Positions 18,524 to 26,763 of a stretch of DNA of 64,000 bases are shown here, piece after piece (position 1 is the first letter of the stretch; each line of letters begins with the position of its first letter). The notes beneath the pieces were generated by a model. The model was not told the DNA's origin. It saw only the letters and a list, made by a program, of their open reading frames with translations, and did no database searches. Source of the DNA: Methylobacterium durans (GTDB lineage: Bacteria; Pseudomonadota; Alphaproteobacteria; Rhizobiales; Beijerinckiaceae); contig NZ_CP029550.1 in the NCBI RefSeq assembly GCF_003173715.1, positions 5,131,501 to 5,195,500 on the forward strand, read 5' to 3'. A program made the translations under genes and the position numbers.

Positions 18524-18985
18524 ATGGCCATGCGCCCGCAATCGAAACTCTGTGCCGCGTTCGTCGCCGCCGCCACGCTCGCCGGATGGGCCGGCGACGC
18601 CTCCGCGGATTGCCTGCGGCGAGTCTACAATCGCTCGGCCAATCTCCTCATCGTCAGCCAGGACGGCGGACCGCCGATCGCGGTTCGCCCGGGACGGTCG
18701 GCGACCCTGCGCCTGGCGCAGCCCGGCACGCTCGATCTTGGCGTCCAGTGCCTCGGCTCCGGCGGCGAGCCCGTCATGCGCACGCAGTTCCGCTATCAAG
18801 CGCTCATCGACCGCTGCTACGTCGAGTTCGGCACGCAGTTCTTCGTTGCGGAACTCGGCCGCGGCTTCTTCGGGCAACAGGGTACGAAGCCCTTCACGGT
18901 CAACAATCCGCGGCAGGGCGACGTCGTGCTGGGGCCGTTCGAGGCGGCCTGCCCCGTCCCCGCCGCCCTCAGCCGCCGCGGCTGA
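18524..18985 (+). CDS. Hypothetical secreted protein with four cysteines
   Basis: A 153-residue protein with a signal peptide (residues 1-28, cleavage after DASA). The mature part has four Cys that could form two disulfides, and a beta-rich middle (RVYNRSANLLIVSQDGGPPI, LDLGVQCLGSGGEP). I recognise no family. ATG at 18524, with a second ATG at 18530. It lies about 100 bases after the lipoprotein gene on the same strand, so both may belong to one envelope-related unit. Confidence 0.7.
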   Translation: MAMRPQSKLCAAFVAAATLAGWAGDASADCLRRVYNRSANLLIVSQDGGPPIAVRPGRSATLRLAQPGTLDLGVQCLGSGGEPVMRTQFRYQALIDRCYVEFGTQFFVAELGRGFFGQQGTKPFTVNNPRQGDVVLGPFEAACPVPAALSRRG

Positions 18986-19147
18986 CGGGGGCACCCGCCG
19001 GAGAGAGGGCGGGGGAATCACAGCGGGCCGGCAGTTCGGTGGGAGCACCGGAGCTGCGCGGCCCGTGTGCCGTTCGGCCCCCGAGAGGGACGAGGCCGCA
19101 GCGACCCTGCCAGGCTCGCGCGGGAGCGATTAAGAATTCGTTACCGC

Positions 19148-19399
19148 TCAGCAGGCGTAGTCGAGGCCGAGCTTGCGTCCCTGGCGCCAGACCACGACGC
19201 AGAGCCTGTCGAAGGCGTAGCCCTCGACGCGCAACCGGACCGTGTAGGGCAGGGCGATCTGCGGATCGACCTCGATCGTCGCCCCGGTGTCGGTCGTCCC
19301 CCAGACGACGCAGTCGAGGTCGTCCGGCCGCCCGTCGAAGGCCACCTTGCCGAGCCCGAACACGATTCGGGTGAATGGCCCGTGCCGATCGATCAACAT
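19148..19399 (-). CDS. PilZ-like small protein lacking the c-di-GMP RxxxR motif
   Basis: An 83-residue protein whose strand pattern resembles a PilZ barrel: DDLDCVVWGTTDTGATIEVD followed by VRLRVEGYAFDRLCVVVWRQ and ending LGLDYAC. The usual N-terminal RxxxR motif is absent and the second motif is only GTTDTG, so c-di-GMP binding is doubtful. The ATG at 19399 has AGGAG 7 bases upstream. A second PilZ gene follows upstream on the same strand. Confidence 0.65.
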   Translation of the reverse strand: MLIDRHGPFTRIVFGLGKVAFDGRPDDLDCVVWGTTDTGATIEVDPQIALPYTVRLRVEGYAFDRLCVVVWRQGRKLGLDYAC

Positions 19400-19560
19400 G
19401 CCAAGCTCCTGTCGCTGCCCTGCGGAAGCCGGCGTCCTCCTAGACCGTATTCGTCTTGATCTGAGCAGAGTTCAGCCGCCCGGCACTGTCAATTCGAGGG
19501 CTCGAATGCTCTGCGCGATACCTCGGAAGAGGCAAGCGCGCCCGCGAAAGGTGTCCGCGC

Positions 19561-19821
19561 TCAGGCTTCGGCCCGCGTGGTCTCGAAGCAGACGCCCACC
19601 TCGCCCGGAAGCCGCCAGATCACGCGGCACGGGTGCCGGTCGTCGCTCGGGCCGATCGTCAGATCGAACACGTCCGGAACGGCGCTCTCGCTGCGCACGA
19701 GGAGGAGCGCACCCGCTTCCGTGAGGTTCGCGACGGAGCAGGTGAAGGCGAGGGCCGCGCTGATGATGATCTCGGCATGCCGAAATGTCTGCCGACGTAC
19801 AAGGCTGCGATTTTCTGACAT
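19561..19821 (-). CDS. PilZ domain protein
   Basis: An 86-residue single PilZ domain. RRQTFR near residues 9-14 supplies RxxxR, and NLTEAG about 20 residues on matches [DN]xSxxG with Thr for Ser. The C-terminal CRVIWRLPGEVGVCFE strand is typical. It is a likely c-di-GMP receptor. The ATG at 19821 gives the usual MSENRSLVRR start; an upstream ATG at 19854 would add 11 residues. c-di-GMP also controls cellulose synthase, encoded about 12 kb away. Confidence 0.8.
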   Translation of the reverse strand: MSENRSLVRRQTFRHAEIIISAALAFTCSVANLTEAGALLLVRSESAVPDVFDLTIGPSDDRHPCRVIWRLPGEVGVCFETTRAEA

Positions 19822-20013
19822 CGGGATGATCCCGCGAAGTATTGGCAAGATCATTTCTCCGCCCCATTCGTTAACGGTTCCTTACCGGAACGGGCGGGAA
19901 GCGGCCTGATTCCGAGGGGTTCGGAGCGCGCGATCGCGAGTGCGGCAGGCGGGCAACGCCCCGCCCCGGGCCGTGCCGGACCGCAACCGGCCGGCCGGAT
20001 CGGCGAGGCGTCC

Positions 20014-20808
20014 TCAGGCGCGCTCGAGGATCCAGTCCACGGCCCGGCGCAGATCGGCGACCGTCGCTGTCGGCCCCGGATCGATCCGCGTCTCGTCGCC
20101 CACCCGATACTTGCCGGTCCGGACGAGGATGCCCGCGATCCCCGCGGCGAGCGCGCCGGCCACATCCGATTCCACGTCGTCGCCCACCATCACCGTCTCC
20201 GCCGGCGCGGTGCCGAGATCCGCCACGGCGGCGGCGTAGAAGGCTTCGGCCGGCTTGCCGACGAGTTCGGCCTCCCGGCGCGCGGCGCATTCGAGCGCGG
20301 CGACGAAGGGTCCCGCATCGAGGCTGAGCCGTCCGTCCCCGTCCTCGAAGGTGCGGTTGCGGGCAAGCGCGATGAAGGCCGCGCCGCCGTCGATCAGACG
20401 GAAGGCGGCGTTGAGGGCGTCGTAGGAGAAGCCCCGTGCGGCATCCCCGACGATCACCGCGTCGACCGGGCCGGTCGGCCGCATGTCGAGATCCTCGGCG
20501 AGGTCCGGATGCACCAGGAAGTACGGCGAGAGTCCCCGCTCCGCCACGAGCGCCCGGGCGGCGAGAGCCGGCGTGAACACGTCGCCGCCCTCGGCCGGGA
20601 TGCCGAGGCGGTGCAGCCTGTCGAGGAGGACGCGGCGCGGCTTCGAGGTCGTGTTGGTGACGAAGCGCAGCGGGAGGCCCTTCGCCCGCAGATCCGCGAG
20701 GCTCGCGACCGCATCGCCGATCGCCGCGTCGCCGAGGAACACGACCCCGCTGAGGTCGAGGAGGATTCCGGTGATCCTGGGCGGATCCCTCGGCGCGGTC
20801 TCGGGCAT
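20014..20808 (-). CDS. HAD-IIA family phosphatase, LHPP-like
   Basis: A 264-residue HAD hydrolase. The nucleophile motif reads LLDLSGVVFLGD; the Ser-Gly in place of Asp-Gly is characteristic of the phospholysine phosphohistidine inorganic pyrophosphate phosphatase (LHPP) subgroup. FVTNTTSKPR is motif II, GKPAEAFY holds the motif III lysine, and VMVGDDVESDVAGAL is motif IV. The cap type C2 fits the length. The ATG at 20808 starts just before the catalytic motif; an open extension upstream has no family similarity. Confidence 0.87.
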   Translation of the reverse strand: MPETAPRDPPRITGILLDLSGVVFLGDAAIGDAVASLADLRAKGLPLRFVTNTTSKPRRVLLDRLHRLGIPAEGGDVFTPALAARALVAERGLSPYFLVHPDLAEDLDMRPTGPVDAVIVGDAARGFSYDALNAAFRLIDGGAAFIALARNRTFEDGDGRLSLDAGPFVAALECAARREAELVGKPAEAFYAAAVADLGTAPAETVMVGDDVESDVAGALAAGIAGILVRTGKYRVGDETRIDPGPTATVADLRRAVDWILERA

Positions 20809-21020
20809 GGCGGCCTCGCACGCGGGCTGCGCGTCGTGCGCAGCGCTCCAGCGGTGGCGCCGAAGCCGGGGTCCGGTCAACCCCCGCAGCGCGGGCGGAG
20901 CGGCGCAAGACTCCTTTCCAGGAACCGGGGCCAGGGGCACCGGTTGGTGGGCTGGTCCCCGTCGTGTCGTCTCGGCGGGGCTGCCTCCCGTCACGGACGG
21001 GCGTTTCCTCCCTCGACTTC

Positions 21021-21047
21021 GGGCCGCCGCGCCGGCGGCCCGTTTTT
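21021..21047 (+). terminator. Intrinsic terminator hairpin
   Basis: GGGCCGCC at 21021-21028 pairs with GGCGGCCC at 21034-21041 around a 5-base loop, followed on the plus strand by GTTTTT. No plus-strand gene lies immediately upstream. On the minus strand the hairpin sits 17 bases after the stop of the Rmf-like gene and could end that transcript, though without a U-tract. Confidence 0.6.
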
Positions 21048-21057
21048 CTGTCCCGCC

Positions 21058-21243
21058 TCAGCCGCCCGCATCGAGGGGCAGGTCCGGACCGTCGTCGGCG
21101 GGCGCGCCGTCGTAGCCCTCGAACCAGGCCCGCCGCTCGGCCGAGCCCGCCGGGTAGGGACAGGCGTCCTTCGGCCGCCCGACCGCCCGGGCATGGGCGC
21201 CTTCCATGATGGGATCGGTGATCTGCGCATGTCGCTCGGTCAT
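21058..21243 (-). CDS. Rmf/CrpP-like small protein
   Basis: A 61-residue protein with the ribosome modulation factor/CrpP pattern: an N-terminal helix, then GRPKDACPYPAG, and AERRAWFEGYDGA, with the conserved CPYP and the closing W-GYD. Rmf proteins dimerise ribosomes in stationary phase, but many alphaproteobacterial relatives are unstudied. The start is firm: ATG at 21243 with GGAGGCAAGC directly upstream. A strong hairpin follows the stop. Confidence 0.75.
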   Translation of the reverse strand: MTERHAQITDPIMEGAHARAVGRPKDACPYPAGSAERRAWFEGYDGAPADDGPDLPLDAGG

Positions 21244-21488
21244 GCTTGCCTCCTTGAGGATCGGCGGCGATTTGCCCTCACTGGAGACAACACCGGCCGC
21301 GCCCGAGGTTCCGGCCGCGCGCAAAGAGCGTTCGTCACCGAGCCCGGAGCCCTCGGCACCGCCGGGGCGGACGCCCTCCGGCGCACCGTGGTCGCGCAGT
21401 CGGCTACCCGCGCCGCGCATCCTGCGGTAGCGTTCCGTACCGGCGCGCCGGCATCGCGGGCCGCCCCCGCACCCGTGGAATCCGATCG

Positions 21489-22286
21489 ATGAGCACCATC
21501 ACCCGCCGCCTTGCCCTCAGCGTCGCCGGCGGCCTCGCCGCCACGGCGGCCGATACCTTCGCGCGGACGGCCGCGGCGGAGCCCGCGGCCGCGCCGGCCC
21601 TGTTCGCCCTGCCGCAGGCCGTCATCCCGATCCTCGGCGAGGCGCAGGCCTTCCCGGTCCGGCGCATCTACTGCATCGGGCGCAACTACGCCGCGCATGC
21701 CCGCGAAATGGGCTCCGATCCGGTCCGCGAGCCGCCCTTCTTCTTCCAGAAGCCCGCGGACGCGATCCAGGTCGTCGAGCCGGGGCAGGTGGGCGAGCAT
21801 CCCTATCCGACGCTGACGAAGAACTACCACCACGAGATCGAGCTCGTCGCCGTGCTGAGGTCGGGCGGGCGCGACATCCCGAAGGAGCGGGCGCTCGACC
21901 ACGTCTACGGCTACGCCACCGGCCTCGACATGACGCGCCGCGACCTGCAGCGGGGCATGGGCGACCAGAAGAAGCCCTGGGAGATCGGCAAGAGCTTCGA
22001 TCATTCCGCGCCGATCACGCCGATCACGCCGGCCGAGCGGATCGGCCACCCGGTGCGGGGCCGCATCGAGCTCGCGGTGAACGACGCGGTGCGTCAGGGG
22101 GCCGACCTCTCCGACATGATCTGGTCCGTGGCCGAGCAGATCGCGCACCTGTCCCAGGCCTTCGAGCTGAAGGCCGGCGACATCATCTATTCCGGCACGC
22201 CGGAGAATGTGGGCCCGGTGGTGCGTGGCGACGTGCTGCGGGGCCGGATCGAGGGTCTGCCCGACCTGTCGATCCGGATCGTGTAG
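21489..22286 (+). CDS. Fumarylacetoacetate hydrolase family protein with a Tat-like N-terminus
   Basis: A 265-residue protein. The catalytic FAH fold covers residues from about 50: RRIYCIGRNYAAHAREMG, FFFQKPADAI, YHHEIELVAVL (metal-binding Glu pair), DMTRRDLQ, GKSFDHSAPI and SGTPENVGPV. Members act as hydrolases, hydratases or isomerases on beta-diketo acids, with a divalent metal. Unusually, it begins with TRRLALSVAGGLAATAAD and an Ala-rich stretch of about 40 residues, resembling a twin-arginine signal. FAH enzymes are normally cytoplasmic, so the location is open. Confidence 0.87.
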   Translation: MSTITRRLALSVAGGLAATAADTFARTAAAEPAAAPALFALPQAVIPILGEAQAFPVRRIYCIGRNYAAHAREMGSDPVREPPFFFQKPADAIQVVEPGQVGEHPYPTLTKNYHHEIELVAVLRSGGRDIPKERALDHVYGYATGLDMTRRDLQRGMGDQKKPWEIGKSFDHSAPITPITPAERIGHPVRGRIELAVNDAVRQGADLSDMIWSVAEQIAHLSQAFELKAGDIIYSGTPENVGPVVRGDVLRGRIEGLPDLSIRIV

Positions 22287-22293
22287 GGGCGGC

Positions 22294-23249
22294 TCACCCG
22301 AGCGGGGCGGCGGTTGGCCCGGGGAGAGGGACGCGCACGCCCGTCAGTGCCTCCGAGAGGGCCCAGAGGCGCCGGGCCGCGTCGGCGTCGCACGCGTGCA
22401 GCGCGACGTCCGCGACGGCCGGATCGCCCCAGAACTCGCGGAACCCGTCCGGCCCGTAATAGGCTCCGCCCTCGGCCTCCGGCGCGGTCGCCGCGTGGAG
22501 GATCGGGCCGGCGCCCCGGGCGGCCGACTGGCCGATGGCGCCGAAGATCGCGCGTCCGGCGAGCCGCGCCAGGGGCCCGCCCGGTCGCCGCGCCGGGTGA
22601 TGTCCGTTCGCGCCAGCCCCGGGTGGGCGGCGAGGGCGCGAACGGCCGATCCGGCCGCCCGCAGGCGCCGGTCGAGTTCGAGCGCGAACATCAGCAGGGC
22701 GAGCTTCGTCTGGCGATAGGCGACCTGGGGCGCGTAGCCGTGGCGCAGCTGCAGGTCGTCGAAATGGATCCGGCCCGACCGGTGCGCGATGCTCGCGACC
22801 GCGACGACGCGCGTGGCGGGCCCCGGCCGCAGATGCGGCAGGAGCAGCCCCGCGAGGGCGAAATGGCCGAGATAATTCGTGCCGAGCTGGCGCTCGAACC
22901 CGTCCGCGGTTTCCTCCCGGCGCGGGACGGAGGCGATCCCGGCATTGAGCAGGAGCGCGTCGACCGGTTGCGCCTCGGCCTGCCAGCCGTCAGCGAAGGC
23001 GCGCACGGAGGCGAGGCTCGCGGTGTCGAGGGGCCGGAAATCCAGCCGTGCCTCGGGATGGACCCGCCGGATCGAGGCCATCGCGCGGGCGGCCTTGTTC
23101 GCGTCACGCGCCGCCAGCACGACGCGGGCTCCCGCGCCCGCGAGCGCGCGCGCCGCCTCGTAGCCGAGGCCGCTCGTCGCGCCGGTTACGATTGCGAGGC
23201 GCCCCGCCTGGGAAGGGATGTCGGCATCACTCCAGCGGCTCTTCGTCAT
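22294..23249 (-). CDS. Short-chain dehydrogenase, interrupted by a one-base frameshift
   Basis: An SDR of 318 residues when corrected. The NAD(P) motif VTGATSGLGYEAA, LLLNAGIAS, an active-site Ser in VASIAHRSG and YRQTK (Tyr-x3-Lys) are all present. The layout is that of retinol dehydrogenase/protochlorophyllide reductase-like SDRs. After TDITRRGDRAG the frame is lost. One extra C in the run at 22572-22575 (plus-strand Gs) restores LARLAGRAIFGAIG and YYGPDGFREFWGDP to a stop at 22294, the expected C-terminus. Start ATG at 23249. It ends 8 bases from the convergent FAH gene. Confidence 0.82.
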
Positions 23250-23400
23250 CGGCCACGATCTCCCGGTCCATGCTTGTCCCTGTCGCTCGGAAAGTCGGCG
23301 GGGGCGGCCACGGTTCAGCCCGCGGCGCATCACCGGGCCGCTGAACCGCCGGAGCGCCCAGCGCTTGGTTCACGGAATCGGACGATGAGGCCACCCCCGG

Positions 23401-23898
23401 ATGGACGAGCGCTACCTCTGCGACGCGATGATGGGGGGCCTCGCCCGCCTGCTGAGGGCGGCCGGGCACGATACCCGCCTCGCCGCGCCCGGCGCGCCGG
23501 ATGCCGACCTCCTGGCCCTGGCCGCAAACGAGGAGCGCCTCCTGCTGACCCGGGACCGCGCCTTCGCGGCACGGGTGGGCGCTGGCGCGCTCCTGCTGCG
23601 GGAGGGGCGCGCCGACGATCAGGCCGCCGAGCTGAGCCGGATCCGGCCGGTCGACTGGCGCTCCGCCGCCTTCAGCCGCTGCCTCGTGGACAACACGCCC
23701 CTGCGCGAAGCGGGCGCCGACGAGATCGCCCGGGCCCCGGCATCGAGCCGGGTCCTGCCGGGGCCGTTCCGAATCTGTCCGGCCTGCGCGCGCCTCTATT
23801 GGCCGGGCAGCCATGTCAGGCGGATGCGGATCTGCCTCGATCGCCTGGCCGGCCTCTGCACCAGCGCGGGCCGCCCCGAAAATTCAACTTCTACGTGA
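23401..23898 (+). CDS. Mut7-C RNase domain protein
   Basis: A 165-residue protein with both halves of the Mut7-C family. The N-terminal PIN-like part reads YLCDAMMGGLARLLRAAGHD and LLTRDRAFA, with conserved acidic residues. The C-terminal zinc-binding part reads CPACARLYWPGSHVRRM. The family is predicted to be ribonucleases. Start ATG at 23401; no strong ribosome site is evident. Confidence 0.82.
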   Translation: MDERYLCDAMMGGLARLLRAAGHDTRLAAPGAPDADLLALAANEERLLLTRDRAFAARVGAGALLLREGRADDQAAELSRIRPVDWRSAAFSRCLVDNTPLREAGADEIARAPASSRVLPGPFRICPACARLYWPGSHVRRMRICLDRLAGLCTSAGRPENSTST

Positions 23899-23979
23899 GA
23901 TTTTGCGGCGAAGCGCGCGGTCACGCCCGTCGAAGGAACATCGGACTACAACCTGGCGTTCAAAATTCGATCATGCCGT

Positions 23980-24063
23980 GCAGGGGCGAAGGGAGAGATG
24001 CCGCGATGCAGGGGCGAAGGGAGAGATGCCGCGATGCAGGGGCGAAGGGAGAGATGCCGCGAT
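23980..24063 (+). repeat. Three perfect 28-bp tandem repeats carrying a ribosome site
   Basis: Identical 28-base units occupy 23980-24007, 24008-24035 and 24036-24063, with no spacer. Each contains AAGGGAGAG, a Shine-Dalgarno-like sequence, followed by two ATG triplets. The last unit ends inside the start codon of the next gene (ATG 24062), so its AAGGGAG lies about 10 bases upstream of that start. The repeat is a triplicated translation-initiation leader. Confidence 0.9.
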
Positions 24064-24304
24064 GAATCAGGGCAAGGACGGAGGCATCGAGCCCAAGGTT
24101 CCGACCGAGCGCCCCGATCCGAAGGCGGCCGGCAGACCGAGCGGCGGCGCGGACCGGCCCGGCTTCGATCTCGGGGGTGCCGAGGACAGATCGATCCAGA
24201 GCGGGACCAATCCGAAGACCGAGCCGCGCGGCAACCCAGAGATCGGCAACGAGCAGCCGGCGGACCGCAGCCGGATGACCAGCAGGAAGGGCACGCCGGC
24301 CTGA
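24062..24304 (+). CDS. Small hydrophilic protein, probably disordered
   Basis: An 80-residue protein rich in Pro, Gly, Asp, Arg and Glu, with no hydrophobic core (for example GNPEIGNEQPADRSRM). I recognise no family. The start ATG at 24062 is the last of three ATGs brought in by the tandem repeat upstream. It lies 27 bases before the DUF883-like gene and probably shares its transcript. Its composition resembles stress-induced hydrophilic proteins, but that is only an inference. Confidence 0.6.
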   Translation: MNQGKDGGIEPKVPTERPDPKAAGRPSGGADRPGFDLGGAEDRSIQSGTNPKTEPRGNPEIGNEQPADRSRMTSRKGTPA

Positions 24305-24331
24305 GGGCCGTGCCAGCTAGGGAGACACGCC

Positions 24332-24682
24332 GTGGCAGACATCCACGCGAACGATCCGCACGGAGCCTCGTCGGGGCAGGCCGGATCCGGCACGAGGCGG
24401 CCGGCCGATGGCGGCCCCGGGATGGCGCAGCAGGCCAGGGAGACGCTTCAGGACGTCGGCGACCGGGCGTCCGACACCTGGGATGACCTCTCGAAGCGCG
24501 GCGCCCGTTATTATCGACAGGGCAGCCGGGCCGTCGGTGAGGTCGACGGCACCACCGCCACCGGCCTCCTGATCGCCGGAGCGATCGGCTTCGGCCTCGC
24601 CTGGCTCATCTTCGGGCAGGCGTCGCGCTCGGGCGACTACGTCGCGCGCCGCATGAGTTCCAGCAGCGAACGGACGCGTTGA
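24332..24682 (+). CDS. DUF883/ElaB-YqjD-like membrane-anchored protein
   Basis: A 116-residue protein: a polar N-terminus, an amphipathic helix with ARETLQDVGDRASDTWDDLS, and one C-terminal membrane helix (TGLLIAGAIGFGLAWLIFG) followed by a basic tail. This is the layout of ElaB/YqjD-type proteins, some of which attach ribosomes to the membrane in stationary phase. The start is a GTG at 24332 with GGGAG upstream. Confidence 0.65.
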   Translation: MADIHANDPHGASSGQAGSGTRRPADGGPGMAQQARETLQDVGDRASDTWDDLSKRGARYYRQGSRAVGEVDGTTATGLLIAGAIGFGLAWLIFGQASRSGDYVARRMSSSSERTR

Positions 24683-24704
24683 TGCGAGTCGGTCCGATCG
24701 CCGG

Positions 24705-25040
24705 CTAGCGCCGGGCGCGCCGGGCGCGCACGCCCGCGAGCATCGCCGGATGCGCCGAGATGCCCTCCCGCTGCCGGGCCGGGGACGCGTCCGGCGACGA
24801 GGCGGGCCCGGGCAGCGGCCGATCCTCGACGATCACCTCGACGGTGATCCGGCGCGGGCCCTGGATCGCGCCGGCCGGACGGCGGCCGCCCGCGAGCGAG
24901 AGACCCGCGAAGGCGGCGAGCGCCAGGAGGCCGACGGCGACCGTGTGCCAGTTCGGCGCGGGCTCGAGCATCATCACCACGAGACCACCGAGGGCGGCGG
25001 CGGCGGCGAGGACGCGCGCATTGAGCGGGTCGCGGATCAT
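24705..25040 (-). CDS. Small membrane protein, two predicted helices
   Basis: A 111-residue protein with two hydrophobic helices in the first 55 residues (VLAAAAALGGLVVMML and VAVGLLALAAFAGLSLAG), then a polar, Arg-rich tail. I recognise no family. Start ATG at 25040. It converges on the DUF883-like gene with a gap of 22 bases. Confidence 0.5.
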   Translation of the reverse strand: MIRDPLNARVLAAAAALGGLVVMMLEPAPNWHTVAVGLLALAAFAGLSLAGGRRPAGAIQGPRRITVEVIVEDRPLPGPASSPDASPARQREGISAHPAMLAGVRARRARR

Positions 25041-25247
25041 GCCGCAGCATCACCGCGAAACCTGGCGATCCGCCGAACGAAACCGTTCGCATTCTCATCA
25101 TCGGGGCACCGCGCGGAACGCGGGCGATCGACGTTCCGGGGCGCCGTCAGGTGTGCCCTGCGGGAAAGCCCGGAACGTCGGAACGAGCCCGGCCGGCCGC
25201 TCCGATCGCGCGTCGAGCGGCCTTGGCATCGGGCCACGGGGCCCGGG

Positions 25248-25715
25248 TCAGGCGGCCTTGCGGCTCCGGCGCCCTTTCGACGACGGCTCGTCCTCGGTAC
25301 GGCCGCCGGGGCGTCCGAGGCCGATCGACTTGGCGAGCTCGGAGCGCTGCGCGGCGTAGCTTGCCGCCACCATCGGGTAGTCGTTGGGCAGGCCGTAGCG
25401 CTGGCGGTAGCTGTAGGGGTCGAGCCCGTGCGTCGAGAGATGGCGCTTGAGCGTCTTGTAGGGCTTGCCGTCGATGAACGAGATCAGCGCGTCCGGCGTG
25501 ATCGACTTGCGAACCTGCGCCGGCGTCGGCTTCTCGACCGTCTCGACCGGGGCGGCGGCGCCACCCTTCATGAGGCCATTCAGGGCCGTGTGAACGCTCA
25601 TGATCAGCGCGGGCAGCTCGGCCACGGGCAGAGAATTGTTGGAAACGTAGGCGGACACGATGTCGCCGGCGAGCTCTACGAAGTCGAGGTTCTGTACCTG
25701 AGGTTCATCCACCAC
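25248..25715 (-). CDS. MucR/Ros family transcriptional regulator with Ser in place of the zinc Cys
   Basis: A 155-residue regulator. Its N-terminal half (LDFVELAGDIVSAYVSNNSL) and DNA-binding core (LKRHLSTHGLDPYSYRQRYG, then LPNDYPMVAASYAAQRSELA) are those of the MucR family, H-NS-like pleiotropic regulators of exopolysaccharide and virulence genes in rhizobia. In the zinc-finger region Asp and both His are kept, but the usual Cys is Ser (ISFIDGKPYKTLKRH). The GTG at 25715 has AGGA 8 bases upstream; an ATG at 25754 would add 13 atypical residues. The basic tail ends SKGRRSRKAA. Confidence 0.85.
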   Translation of the reverse strand: MVDEPQVQNLDFVELAGDIVSAYVSNNSLPVAELPALIMSVHTALNGLMKGGAAAPVETVEKPTPAQVRKSITPDALISFIDGKPYKTLKRHLSTHGLDPYSYRQRYGLPNDYPMVAASYAAQRSELAKSIGLGRPGGRTEDEPSSKGRRSRKAA

Positions 25716-25839
25716 GTGTGCAATCCTATAGTTCTCGTTACCCCTCTCGCGCATAGATCACCCGGCGGGCAAGCGAATCAAGAGAGCCACACAAGAAATC
25801 TGCAGGAATCCGCACACTATCGGCAACTGCGCCGGCAGC

Positions 25840-25872
25840 GATATAGGGCAGCTTATCCTTTACCCTATCGCC
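25840..25872. promoter_or_regulatory. AT-rich inverted repeat upstream of the MucR gene
   Basis: GATATAGGG and CCCTATC face each other around an AT-rich 14-base core about 130-155 bases upstream of the MucR start. MucR proteins commonly repress their own promoters through AT-rich sites, so this is a candidate operator. No experimental support. Confidence 0.25.
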
Positions 25873-25967
25873 CACGCTCGCCGACGACCTTCCTGATCTC
25901 GTCGGCCTGCGGACCCGCCACGCTTCGCTGACGCGGCGGCGGAGGGTGCCGCCCGCGACGCGAATCG

Positions 25968-26384
25968 TCAGGGACGGCCGAACTGCGCGGCGGGCTGCTT
26001 GGCCTCGAGCCGCGCGCGGAGACGATCGAGTTCGACGACGACCCGCTCGTGCGCGCCCTCTCCGATCTTCTCGGCCTCGTCGTAGGCGGCGACGTTGAAC
26101 TGCAGGTGGCGCCCCTTCACGGCGACGACCTCGGCCTCCGCCCGCACCCAATGGCCGACCGGCGTCGCGGCCAAGTGCGTGACCTCGACCTTTGAGCCGA
26201 CCGCGCTCTCGCCCGGCTCGAGATAGGCGCGGATCGCGTTGAGGGCGGCGTTCTCCATGGCCAGCACCATCATCGGCGTCGCGAAGACGGGCGGCAGGAT
26301 CGCGTCCTTGAACTGGTTCGCGAGATGCTGCGGCCCGACCAGCATCGAGAAACTGCCCTTGGCCCCCAGGGGTACATCCTTCAT
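25968..26384 (-). CDS. FlK-like thioesterase, hot-dog fold
   Basis: A 138-residue protein of the fluoroacetyl-CoA thioesterase-like group. ATPMMVLAMENAALNAI provides the Thr and Glu of the catalytic set, and the conserved HLAATPVGHWVRAEAEV supplies the His. The closing VAAYDEAEKIGEGAHERVVV strands are typical. It would hydrolyse a short acyl-CoA; the natural substrate of most members is unknown. Start ATG at 26384. Confidence 0.82.
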   Translation of the reverse strand: MKDVPLGAKGSFSMLVGPQHLANQFKDAILPPVFATPMMVLAMENAALNAIRAYLEPGESAVGSKVEVTHLAATPVGHWVRAEAEVVAVKGRHLQFNVAAYDEAEKIGEGAHERVVVELDRLRARLEAKQPAAQFGRP

Positions 26385-26514
26385 CCGAATCCTCTCGGAA
26401 CGCTGTCGTTGCGCCGGGCCCCTCGGGCGCCGACGCCAGACAGGTATGCAGGAAGGGGAGGGCCCGGTTCCGCGCTGCCCGGATCTGCAGTGGCCGGACC
26501 GGCCGCCCGCGCCG

Positions 26515-26763
26515 TCAGACCTTCCGGGCGATCCCGGAGCCCGAATGGACGGCGCGGCGGCGCTTCCGGGCCCGCGTCTCCCGCCAGAATGCGAGCCTGC
26601 GCCGGAGCGGCTCCAGCACCCGGTCGAGCAGGGCGAGCACGGCCCAGACGAGGATGATCAGAAGACAAAGGCCGCCGATGAGGACGCCCCAGTATCCCGG
26701 AGCCGGAATGATCATCAGGCAGACGAGACCGCAGAGGGATAGTGCTGGGATCCAGAACGGCAC
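26515..26763 (-). CDS. Small membrane protein with a basic tail
   Basis: An 82-residue protein with two hydrophobic helices (IPALSLCGLVCLMII and WGVLIGGLCLLIILVWAVLA) followed by a strongly basic C-terminal third (LRRRLAFWRETRARKRRR). I recognise no family. Start ATG at 26763. Confidence 0.5.
   Translation of the reverse strand: MPFWIPALSLCGLVCLMIIPAPGYWGVLIGGLCLLIILVWAVLALLDRVLEPLRRRLAFWRETRARKRRRAVHSGSGIARKV

Noticed and set aside
23980-24063. Direct 28-base repeats of CRISPR-like length
   Set aside because: Units are contiguous with no spacers, and no cas genes are present; they are a tandem repeat.
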